NCBI GenBank assembly: GCA_033807695.1 | Contig: CM066302.1 | Span: forward strand, 2,356,001 to 2,420,000 | Reading direction: 5' to 3' | DNA from: Daedaleopsis sinensis | Lineage: Eukaryota; Basidiomycota; Agaricomycetes; Polyporales; Polyporaceae | Length of the DNA: 64,000 nt | Part shown: positions 33,401 to 42,679 of the stretch, in pieces | Layout of the letters: every line of letters begins with the position of its first letter | How positions within the stretch are numbered: position 1 is the first letter of the stretch | Translations under genes and position numbers: made by a program | The notes under the pieces: generated by a model | Told to the model about the DNA's origin: nothing | The model's database searches: none | The model's input: only the letters and a program-made list of their open reading frames with translations

Positions 33401-34336
33401 GGGGAGAGTGGAACATGTTCGTCGATTGTGGCCTGCAAGTCGTCCATAAGTGCCGCGAGGGTCTCGTCGAAGTCGTGTCGAGTCGCGATCGCGCCCGGGA
33501 GGGCCCGGGCTGCCAGCTTTGTTGCGAGTGTACCCTCGAAGTCGCCCCAGTCCACCTTTCGGAAGTCTCGCCGGGTGCGCCGCGGTGCCTCTTCAGTGGG
33601 CAGCTCGAACACTGTAAGAATGGGGAAGTGATCGGTCAGTAGTGGGCGCAGCTCTTCTGCCACTCTGCACGACCGCAGACGTTCCAGTAGCGGCTCGGAG
33701 CAGAACACGTTATCTGGACGGGTGCGGGACTTTGTGTTCATTGATTCCAGTGTAGCGAGCGATGCTGGGAGTGCCATTTCCATGCCCAAGTCGGCGACAC
33801 GGTTGATGAGCAGCTCTGCTCGGACGAGATTGTTCCTGGAAAAGAGTTGGTGATTAGTCGGTTCGTCCCAGCTGGGGTGGTGGCGGTTGAAGTCGCCCAG
33901 CCACACTACGTGGTGGTCCCCCTCCCCGGCTGCCACGAGCGCGCGGGCCGCCCGCGTAGCTGCGTGGATTGCTGTGTCGTGCGCGCCGTCGACGTAGAAG
34001 TTGAAGAGGTGTGTTGTGGCGCCCGCTGACTTGATCGAGATCGCTGTGATGTCTGGATGGGGGACGTCCACCGGGGCCCAGGTGTTCGTCGAGATGCGCG
34101 TGTTGACTAGCAGTACCGAGCGAGTCCGCCCAGCTGTGTCCCTGTCTCGGACTGCCGGATACACTGTCCTCCAGTGGGGGGTGCTGCGGGTGAGTTTGAG
34201 ATGGTCGAGGTATGGTTCTTGAATGGCGATGATGTCGTAGTCAGTCGGGAGAGCGCTGTGGAGGAGTTCTAGCTGACCGTCGAGCGATTTGTTGATATTT
34301 TGCTGCCATATCCGAAGGAGTGGTGCAACCGGGGCC
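30422..34336 (-). pseudogene. LINE ORF2: endonuclease, reverse transcriptase, RNase H (frameshifted)
   Basis: The frame overlaps the ORF1 stop and has no ATG near its start, so it probably depends on reinitiation or recoding. The endonuclease shows WQQNINKSL, IAIQEPYLDH, VWLGDFNRHHPSWD and LLTDHFPIL, i.e. the expected N, E, D/N and D/H residues. The reverse transcriptase begins in the same frame (GPDAVPNEVYKH, AWRPIALLNCASKILSR, LLANYQFGGR). It shifts frame at about 32611-32620 into SNSIHLVTKTIKDAWRQR, VVFLDIKSAFPAAIPERL, GIDQGCPLSVILYAF and the catalytic box SMDDVALV (MDD rather than the usual YADD or FADD). RNase H follows: VYTDGSDVDGGVGAAA, YEAEIVATILAL, ALDNTAAIQAS and GNETADEAAKEAA. Near the C-terminus is CPTCGEAPETVTHFLLQCP. 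The rest of the frame is open, so this is a recent break. Confidence 0.75.
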
Positions 34337-36029
34337 TCAATACGTGGCGGGTGGAGGGTCTCGCGGGGGCGCGCCGAAGAATCCGTCGAGGTTGACTTGG
34401 CGGGGGCCTTGGGTCGCCGGGGCGGACGGGAAGCGATGCGCGATCTGGTCCCATAGCGACGGAGGAGGGGGTGCTCGCCTCACAAATTCCTCGTCAGTGA
34501 CCCAGGTGACGGGGTCGTTCGTGACGAAGTACCTGAATCCGTTGTCAGCCCGGCGCGCTGCGTAATCACGCACCTTCCTGCGGTATGTGGGACAAGAGCG
34601 ATCCCACGCCGCATGGCCGCCCTCCTCGCAATTAACGCAGCGGAAGTGGGCGGGCTCCTTGATCTCGCACTGGTGGGTGGGATGGTGGCCGGCGCACACC
34701 GCGCAGATTGGGTGACCGCATGGGCAGTCTCTGGCCAGATGGCCGTCGTAAGCTTGACAGTTTAGGCACCGTGCCGGTTCTTTGATGTCGCGTCGTACAA
34801 GGACCTTCCGTCCCGCGATGGTGAGCCCCTTGAGCGCGAGGTTGGCCTGATCGACGCTGTGAAAGGTTAGTCGTAAAAAGGCGGTGCGCTGGCCCGCATA
34901 GCGCTTCTCGATGCGCCGTATCCATTCGGCGTAGACGATTGCGCCGTCTTGAAGCCCATGGGTACGCTCGATCTCGCGCCACGCCTCAACGTCGTTCGGG
35001 TTGAAGCCCACCGGGACGAATTCCGCGACCAGGAGGTACACCCGTTCGATGATCTTGGCGCTCGCCCCCATCTTCCTGGTGAAGGATGTGTTGACGTGGG
35101 GTTTGAGGAGCCATCGTGCCATGTCACGCGATGAGAGAGTGAACACCACGTCGCCGTGCTGCTGTATCTTCGCGGAGTCGACCGTAGCATCCTTCGGCGG
35201 GGTGAGCCCTTCGCCGGCCATGATGTCGACAGCTTGACGTGCCCGCTCGAGGGCCTCCCGATCCGACAGCCTGGCCCCCTCGGCGTCCGTGATGGCTACG
35301 CCTCGCACCAGCACTTGCCGCTGGAGCAAGTCGGCGAGGTCCACCGCCCGCCGCGTACGCGCGGGGGCTGTATCCAGGGAGATCTGGGGGGGGGGAGAAT
35401 GGGAGCGCACCTAATGGGCATTGTGGGCCGCCTGTAGTCTGTACGTCTTCGCGGGCTGTCGCCAAAGCCGCCGTCGCCGCGTCCAGCTCTTTCCTCGCTT
35501 CCGACAGCTGGCCCGCACACTCCATCATCGCCCGTCTTGCGGCGTCCATCCCCTCCGCTCCCGACGTCACCTCCTGCTCCACCTTGTCCGCGTGTGCATC
35601 CAGTCGGAGTGTAAGCTGTGCCTCGATCCGCTCAGCGACGGTGGCGACTAAATTTCCATGCAGTTTCTTGTAAGATATGGCTTTGGCCAGGTGAGCGAAG
35701 GCGATGAGACCCTTGCGTGCGAGGTCGGCAGCTGGCGCGGCGAGGGCGAAGTGAAGGAGGCCGGTGACGAGCGTGGTGTCCGTGATCGCGTCTTCGCCTT
35801 CTGGGACCAGCGTCCGCTTGCGCAGGAAGTCGAGGGATGCGTCGAGGTCCGGAATATGCTCTTCCGCCTCCCGAAATAGCTGCCGCTGCGTCTTCGCTGT
35901 GTTCGCCGCCTTCGCCACGCCTCTGGCCTGCGTCGGTGCTGAGCTGGCACCGGCGCCTAAGTTCCGCCTGAGTAGTCTCGTCGTGTCGGCAGCCGGAGTC
36001 GTGCTTCCAGCCTGACTGTTTTTCGTCAT
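34337..36029 (-). pseudogene. LINE ORF1: nucleic-acid-binding protein with zinc knuckles (frameshifted at a homopolymer)
   Basis: Starts with MTKNSQAGSTTPAADTTRLL at 36029. The N-terminal half is Ala-rich and predicted to be helical or coiled. A run of ten G (35386-35395) shifts the frame. The second half then runs to TGA at 34337, through SPPPQISLDTAPARTRRAVD, a central RNA-binding-like region and three Cys/His motifs: CLNCQAYDGHLARDC, CPCGHPICAVCAGHHPTHQC and CVNCEEGGHAAWDRSC. ORF1 proteins of Tad1-like elements bind the element RNA. A one-base slip in the homopolymer is the simplest explanation of the break, and it could also be a sequencing or polymorphic difference. Confidence 0.7.
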
Positions 36030-36172
36030 GGTCGCCAGGATACTTTCTGAATGTATGTAAACTAGTAGTCTGGTACCAGTGAGCCTCGTATGCCGCACGC
36101 TAACAGTCTCCCCTGTAAGACTGGAGCGTGGGAAAATGCCGAGTGGTGGTGGTAGCAGGTCAAGGAGGGTCC

Positions 36173-36184
36173 GAGGGACGCAGT
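36173..36184. repeat. Target-site duplication of the LINE, 5' side
   Basis: An exact copy of the 12-mer at 29790-29801, immediately followed by tgaggagctccgcc as at 25404 onward. Confidence 0.6.
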
Positions 36185-36507
36185 GAGGAGCTCCGCCGCC
36201 GGAAGGTGTATCTCGTCACAAGGGTTGACTCCGCGTGCAGTGTTTTGATATGATACATTGTGGATACAGTTGGTGAAACATATAGAACGTAATCAGAGGC
36301 CTCCATAATAGCAATCGCGAAAGTGAGTACGAGAACGCTACCTGACGGTGACATTTACATTAATACTCGGGAACCTTAACTTGGGTTTACTGTGCGCAAA
36401 CGCCCCGCCTGTTTTGGAAGCGACATCCACGAGCCAACTTGAATGCCCGCTGCGCTTGGTTGGACGCTCCGGCATGTCTTCGTCCCCGCCTAACCATGAG
36501 AATTAGT

Positions 36508-37770
36508 CTACTGATTCACTGTGCACGAACAATGACAACGCAACCTACCACGCCTCTTCGAAGGAGCCACATCGCCCTCGCTCTGGGAATGGGACGAACC
36601 AACCTCGCCTGCCGCTCTCTCTTCAACTTGAAGGTATTCTGGGAGATCGGGCGAGGTATCCATCTCCATGTCGACATCATTCGGGCGGTCTACAGCGGTG
36701 GCGACTTCGACGTCGGCAACCATCACGGCTGGAGTCGACTTGCGCATAGTTTGCTCCTTCTGCCGTTTAAGTCCTTCTCGAATGATCCTACATGATATTC
36801 GTGTTAGTCAACGAGAACACGGAGCGTTCTAGAGGCGACGTACTGCTGGATTTCCTCTTGCTCCCGCCACAGCTCTGCTGGACTGGGGATCGTGTCGGCA
36901 GTGAGGTGCTCCTCGATATCGAACCACAAGTCAAAGAGTGGCAGGAGCAATGAGGAGGGGTTTTGCTTCCAACCGAATATGTCGAGGGCAAGGATTTCTC
37001 TGAACGAAGAGACGGACCCTGAGTCGTCGGAGTCGTCGTCATCGCTGCCGTCGCCACAGATGCTTCCGGTTTCCCTATCGGACGTATCCATGGAATCAGT
37101 GGGGACATCAACGGCGAATTGATCTGGTAGTGTATCTGAAGAAGACACGATGGGATAGGAGGGAGAGGCGGGGGAAGGCTTCGAAGACTTCGTCTTGAGA
37201 CGCTCAAGCTCGTCAAGGGCATCTTCTATGCGGTCGAATTCCCCCCTGTAGCAGGACATGAGAGCGCTGTGCGCCCTAGAACCCATCTTCACGGCTCTGC
37301 TATCGTCGTATAGCTCGTTCTTGTGCGGTATACGGACTGTGATGTCGTTCTCAATCCAGAAGAAACAATTGTCGAAGGGAAAGGGGGATTCCGGTGTAAT
37401 TGGGACACGACCCTTGTCGTATTGATGGTTTGGATAAATGGGCATGACCATGTCGGAGGTGATGCCGCGTGCAGGGCCCTCGGGGCGTAACACCGTCGCT
37501 ACAGGTGCCACGCTGTACTTGCACCACGGGTTGCCGGGAAAAGGAATCTGCAATGGCTGAGGAAAGGGTCTCAATTCTATACATGCACAGGTAGCCAGCT
37601 TTACTCACGATGTCTAAGTAAACAAGGTACTTCCTGGGGCGCATGGCTTGCGCACGAGACAACGCTAGGCCATCGAGCTCCAGCTCCTGAACCATTGCTA
37701 CGGGATTCATTCGAATCACCGCAAACTGGTTCGCGAGAGGTAACGGAAAAAACTCCTTCTCTACGCCCAT
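36508..37770 (-). CDS. Family A protein, copy A7 (uncharacterised)
   Basis: Near-identical to A6 with the same three exons. It starts MGVEKEFFPLPLANQFAVIR and keeps MNPVAMVQELELDG, RPRKYLVYLDI, PWCKYSVAPVATVLRPEGP, GITSDMVMPIYPN, FPFDNCFFWIENDITVRIP, LDIFGWKQNP, LLPLFDLWFDIEEHL and IPSPAELWREQEEIQ. The third exon (IIREGL then MRKSTPAVMVADVEV) ends SKRRGRLRCHCSCTVNQ at TAA 36508. Differences from A6 are mostly single substitutions plus a two-residue insertion (QV) in the tail. All frames are open, so both module copies appear to keep a usable A gene. Its divergent neighbour B4 starts only 48 bases away and is degenerate. Confidence 0.68.
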
Positions 37771-37818
37771 GGCCTGTTGGTATTGGGAACAGCGGATGAC
37801 TCCCTGGAGGGGATTTAA

Positions 37819-38631
37819 ATGCCAGTAGTGTGTCAGAGTCCCTCAGGCGATGTCGGAGCGGCGGCCTCACTTGTGCCAGAGGAAAGTCGGTCTCTAGTGG
37901 TTGAACGTTTGAAGGAGGACGATGTTGTGGCACTGCCATCCGTGCCACACCTCTGTTTGTCCGTATTTGTCGCACGCAGGCAGGGTGACACAGGTTTGAG
38001 GCGAGCAAGCCACTGGCACAAGTTCTCCCAAACTATACCCCACGAGAGGGGTAGTCTACTACATCCATACAAAGCCAGAACGGCGCGAAGCACGGTCTGG
38101 ACGGGCAAATGGTTGGCTGCTCGGAGTCCAGTTCCAGCACCGCGGCAATCCGATCTCCCTGTGACAAACCCTTGAGCATACGGGCATCCGCTTGAACTGC
38201 TCCCGAACCATGCTGGAGGACGGCAACACTTTGCCCGCCTTCTTTGAGTCTTGCTCCTCGAAATGTACTGAGTGGATGAGGTTGTCTTAGAACAGCTCCA
38301 AGAGTCTTGCACCGGGGGCACCATGATATGTAACACCGTGTTACATCCTGTTCGCATTCGGTTCATTGGTCAAATGTGTTTTGTGTAGCACCCAATAGAC
38401 CCCTCAATCCCATGCTGGTTACATGCGGCATTTGAAATGTAACCAGCATGGGACAGGCTGTCTGCGATATACTTAGTTCAAGTGTCTTTGTGATAGAACA
38501 CTTGGACAAAGGAAAGTCATATTCGGCCAATGATGTTGACCACGCTGTGATCAAGTTGTGATCAGGATGTAACAGCTCGTTACATGAGGAGCTGTCCCCA
38601 GTGTTGCATTATACATACAAGACTTCCATGT
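37819..38631 (+). pseudogene. Family B remnant, copy B4, interrupted by an inverted-repeat element
   Basis: A 118-codon frame (37819-38175) retains SLVVERLKEDDVVALPSVPH, comparable to the GDIVxL block of B1 and B2, and FSQTIPHERGSLLHPYKART, which matches IIPHERGVYHIHTKPS of B3 in a broken frame. Nucleotide similarity to B3 continues through about 38300. It resumes after the 256 base element (38329-38584) with ccccagtgttgcattatacatacaag and the exon-1 donor gtgagtgaatgtccatcctacc at 38632. Large deletions have removed the RPAIL and FLIATF blocks. This copy cannot encode a full family B protein. Confidence 0.55.
38329..38584. mobile_element. Small inverted-repeat element (MITE-like), 256 bases
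   Basis: Terminal inverted repeats of 21 bases lie at 38329-38349 (tgtaacaccgtgttacatcct) and 38564-38584, differing at four central positions, and are themselves partly palindromic. Internally, 38409-38424 and 38437-38452 form a perfect 16-base-pair hairpin (cccatgctggttacat). There is no coding capacity. It lies inside what was exon 1 of B4. No clear target-site duplication is visible. Confidence 0.6.
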
Positions 38632-38928
38632 GAGTGAATGTCCATCCTACCATTCGATGACATGGGCTCGGAAGACGGGATATCTCTGTGACACTCATAT
38701 ATATATTCAGACCTTGTTTCGGATATCTAGGAGGGTACTGAAGAATAGTACTCACCTGCCAGTGTGAAGTTGATATGCTCTATGCCTAGTACGACGAAAC
38801 AAAATCGCCAAAATGTCAAATAGAGACGCCAACGGAATGCAGTTCGATAGCACAGCCGGACCACAAGCAATCGCCTCCTAAGTGAGCCCAGTGTAGCAGT
38901 AGAAGCAATCATACAACACCGCTCACAA
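38632..38928. other. 3' flank of B4 and convergent spacer to USO1
   Basis: About 300 bases. The first 250 resemble 28857-28890 and 29600-29790 of module copy 1. No exon of the B tail can be recognised, in contrast to B3. Confidence 0.4.
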
Positions 38929-41900
38929 TCACTCTTCATCTTCCTCGTCGTCCTCGTCGTCCTCGTCCGCTTCGTCCTCCGACACGTCCAAGCCAGCCTT
39001 CCGCATGCGCTCCTTATCCCTCCGGCGCTTGATGTTGAGCTCGTCGAGGAGGACGAGCAGGTCCTCCTGTTCCTTCTCAACGTCTCGCTTGCGCTCGTCG
39101 CTGCTCTTAAGCTGCTCAGTGAGCGATGCAACCTGCGCGCGCAGGGTCTCCTGCTGCATTGGTTCACAAGGCCGTCAGCACTTGCCAGCGGGAGGATCAC
39201 AGATGATGCGACGCACCTCCCCGGAAGCCGTCGCGAGCGCCTTCAGCTGGCTCTGCAGCCTGTCGATCTCGGCGGCCTGGTTCCGGATCACGTCGCGCAA
39301 GGACGCGATGAGCATCGCGCTTTCCTGACCTGCACGGCACGCGACACGGAAGGCTCAGTGCGATAGCACGCGCGAGATAGGGAGATGGGGCCCGGACGTA
39401 CCCGCAGCGGACGAGACCGAGTTCGGATCGACCGCGATGGCCTTCTGGATCGCGTCTAGCGTGGACAATGACAAGGACGAGGAAAAGGTCGATCGATGAC
39501 GTTTCTTCTTTCGAGCAGTGCGGGGAAGCGAGACTCACAGTAATTCGACTTCCAGAAGTCGACAAACGCCCAGTCGAACCACATCTCGCCTTCCTCCGCC
39601 TCGGGCTTGGGCACGCCGGCGGACGGGGGGGCCTGCGGCGGGTGGTGTGGCGGGACATGTACGCTCGGCGCAGCCACCACGGCGCCATCTGGCCCGACCG
39701 CCTTGAACCGGTCGTCATCCCGCAGGTGGATGACTCGTCCGGAGAGGATGTCAATACCGAGACGGTTGAGGATCGGATAGATGGTCGCCCTGCACGCTGT
39801 GAGCAAGCGCTTCGTCGGCGACCGTCAGGCGGGAGCACAAGTACATACCGGGTCACCTCGCCCGGCTCGCGGTTGAACTCGTAGCACACCCCGAGAAGGA
39901 ACGCGCAGAGCCCGGGGATCATCGCGTCTTCCTCTGCAGTCTGGTTGATGGGCTCGACGAGCTGCGCGAAGACACGTCATGAACGGAGAGCCACCATCGC
40001 GAATCGACCACTACGTACCATGCCGAGCGCGCCCGCCTCCAAGAACTCCCTGACCGCCGCAGGGTCCTCCCACAGCCACTGTACGAGCAGACACAAGTAC
40101 CCTGCGCTGAGCCTGTCCCACTCCCGCGCCTCCCGGTCCGGCATGTCCGGACGGCCGCGCGAGAGGAGCGCGAGCGACAAGTGCTCGCTGAGGATTTGTA
40201 GCAGCGTCTGCGGCTCATCCGCGTCGCCGTCAGGGTCTTCGTCCGTCGGGGGCGCACCGCCGTCCGCCGGCACGAAGAACGAGCCGCCGCCGCCCTGCGC
40301 TGCATGTCCCTGGGGCACTATCGAGCGAGCGAGTGTCTTCGCGCGCGGGGCGTGGCGGAGAAGGTGTGCAAAGAGGAGGGTGGCCAGATGGGTCGACGTC
40401 GTCGCGGGCACGTTCAGCGGCGACACGGGCACCGTGGTCAGCGCGTACAGCAGGGGCGTCACCGGTGCTTGAGAGCCTGGGCCTGAGTTTAGTGCGAGTT
40501 TAGTGCGCGGGCGGTGTGCGCTACGGACCTGGCTGGGAAATCATGGCTTGCACGATGGCCTCCGAGATCTCTTCTTTCTGCACAAAGTTCTGTGCAGGGT
40601 AGGGGCGTCAGGCGGGCAACACGGCGTGTCTGAAGAGCGGCTATACCTGGAAGACACCCAAAGCCGCGCTCCGCAGCTCCATGCCGTCCTTCGTCCGCCG
40701 CTCCCCATCGATGATGGCATTGTATTCACCGTGCAGGATCAGCTCGACCAGCGCATCTAGCGCAGATGCAGGCTCTAGGCGATCCCACTCTTCTCCATTA
40801 GTATCCGGCACTGGCATGTACGGCGTGACCACCATCTCAGCCAACGGCAGTGCCGAGAGATTCGACGGGACCAAACGCAGAGCCTAACCCCACAGAACGT
40901 CAGCAGCCCAGCGCGGTGTGGCCTTGACATGCATGGGAAGCACGCACCTGTGTCTTGATATTGGTCGGCGCGTTAGAAGAGAGGCCCAGCTCGATCAGGC
41001 ACCGAGTGCATGCGACAGACAGCCCGTCGGGCGGCTTCATACACAGGTGAGGTCCAGTGATACCCGAATGACATAGGGAGGTACTCACACCCGCATGGCG
41101 TGCAAGGAGGCCGATGATACTGACAACGAGCGACGTGTTCGCACGTTTCTGCGGCACATCCCACAATTGGAGGGCAAACTGCTGTGGAGTAGGCGTGTTG
41201 AATGGGATCGAAGGCGGAAAGCCCACGAGGGACAGGAGGACAGGTGGTAGAGAAGACCCGCGGAAATAGCTCTGTGAACCAGAGAGTTACCGGTTTATGC
41301 GCCACGTATGGAAAGCTCGTCAGGGCGGGCGCATACGCATGACATGGACTGTAGTTCGTACTTGGTTCGATTGGTTGAAGCGTAGTAGTCCATCTATACA
41401 AGTCAGTGCGTCTTGAACTACAACACCTCCTTCTACGCCCTGCTCGTTTACGATGATGTTGAACAGCTTCTCGAACGCGCCCTCGAAGGCCATGATCTTT
41501 TGAATCTCTGGATTTTGCAAGATGAGAGACTGGATGGTAAATATTGCTTCTGTAGAATCGTTAGTACCATCGCTTCGGTCATTGAAAAGATGTCTGAAGT
41601 ACAAAGAACCACAGTTCCATATGTCGGTACCAGACCTCACCAGCTAGCCCTATAGAGCTATGACCATGCGAGACCAGATCCTCTGACATGCACAAACACT
41701 AACATAGGCACGCAAATAATGCGACCGTCAATCATGACATCGAACCGGTGCTTTCCTTCTTCTTGTGACTTGCATGACCAGAACCGAAATTAAAGAGATC
41801 TGCGTGACGTATTGGCAGTGTCCTGCCCGACATTGGTGCAAAGATCCCTTGTTCAGATTATGGTCAAGCGGGCAGTCTTGGTCTCGGCATGCTCGCCCTG

Positions 41901-42679
41901 TCAATCAGGAATGCAAGCTTAGTACCGCATTAGGTCCAAGGGGCTGCCTCGAGTCCGGAGAGTCGCACGGCATACCTGCCCGTTCTCTCCTTCTCCAGCC
42001 ATAGGAACGATGAAGTAGAGGATAGAGAGGTACGCCGACCGTCGCATGGGTTTCATCTTCCGATAGTAGATGAAGACCCTCCACCATCCCAACATATGGT
42101 GTATCATAGTCCGCATACAGTTATGGGGTACTCACCGTTTCGAATGATCTCCCGCTTGTCATCGAGCAGAGCAATGAGACTCGTCACCCCAACAGGTGCC
42201 TTCAAGAAGTACGCCTGAACGACCTGTCTCCGGTTCTGCAGAAGCGTCGACAAGAACTGCAGTGCCGAGAACCTCAGATAGAAAGACTGGTCGGCCATGA
42301 GAGCAAAGCACTTCTGCGCGACTTTCTCGTCTGCCAGAACCGCGTCTGTGTGCGTGTACCCCAGCTCGCGCGCCGGGGCTGCTACGCCCTCGTCCACCTC
42401 GCAGAGCACGATCAAGGTCTCGAGCACCGCCTTGCCTATATCCGCGTCCACCTCCGCGTCATTCTGTAGAACATCTAGCAGCCCGGGGAGTGCGCGTTCG
42501 CCGACGTCTGCCTTGAGGTCCCGAGCGAGGCCCTTGAGAGCAAGGACCGCAGCGCGACGGTCGGCGAGGAGAGTAGAGGGCGAGAGTCGGTCGGCGAGAC
42601 GGGCGATAGTGTCGGCAGCAGATTGTGGTTGCCCCGTAGGTCCACGAAGCGCAGTGTTGATCTGAGAGAAGAAGTCCAT
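38929..42679 (-). CDS. USO1: General vesicular transport factor p115/Uso1
   Basis: A tethering factor that links COPII vesicles to cis-Golgi membranes. The start at 42679 (MDFFSQINTALRGPTGQPQS) matches the usual N-terminus; an upstream in-frame ATG at 42775 was not chosen. The armadillo-type head is spread over many exons: LADRRAAVLALKGLARDLKA, ALPGLLDVLQNDAEVDADIG, QSFYLRFSALQFLSTLLQNR, LKAPVGVTSLIALLDDKREI, FEGAFEKLFNIIVNEQGVEG, ALTCIDGLLRFNQSN, LWDVPQKRANTSLVVSIIGL, LDALVELILHGEYNAIIDG, DRLSAGYLCLLVQWLWEDPA and PGLCAFLLGVCYEFNREPGE. After the head comes a coiled coil (RDVIRNQAAEIDRLQSQLKA, TLRAQVASLTEQLKSSDERK) and a strongly acidic end (DEADEDDEDDEEDEE, TGA at 38929). The coiled coil is short, closer to animal p115 than to the long yeast Uso1 rod. 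The gene looks intact. Confidence 0.85.

Larger units (their letters stand above)
29802..36172 (-). mobile_element. Non-LTR retrotransposon (LINE), Tad1-like
   Basis: A 6.37 kb element on the minus strand, flanked by a 12 bp target-site duplication (29790-29801 and 36173-36184). It has a short 5' leader, ORF1 with three zinc-knuckle-like Cys/His motifs, ORF2 with an APE-type endonuclease, reverse transcriptase, RNase H and a C-terminal Cys/His motif, and a 3' untranslated part of about 620 bases. The 3' end is only mildly A-rich (atacaaacaa). This domain order with an RNase H fits the fungal Tad1 clade. It is much more GC-rich than its flanks. Two frame breaks suggest that this copy is inactive. 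It separates the two A-B modules. Confidence 0.8.
36173..38880. repeat. Duplicated A-B module, copy 2
   Basis: Corresponds to 25393-29789. The part up to about 37800 is near-identical to copy 1 by eye, including about 330 bases of non-coding sequence behind A7. The B side has suffered deletions and a different inverted-repeat insertion. Confidence 0.65.

Noticed and set aside
30798..34565. Long plus-strand frames within the LINE
   Set aside because: They are antisense shadows of the GC-rich ORF1 and ORF2 on the minus strand.
29802..36172. LTR retrotransposon
   Set aside because: There are no long terminal repeats, no protease or integrase. The endonuclease/RT/RNase H order and the target-site duplication indicate a non-LTR element.
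25384..38880. The A-B module duplication as an assembly artefact
   Set aside because: The copies differ by many substitutions, by different inverted-repeat insertions and by deletions, so they are real separate loci, although long reads would settle it.
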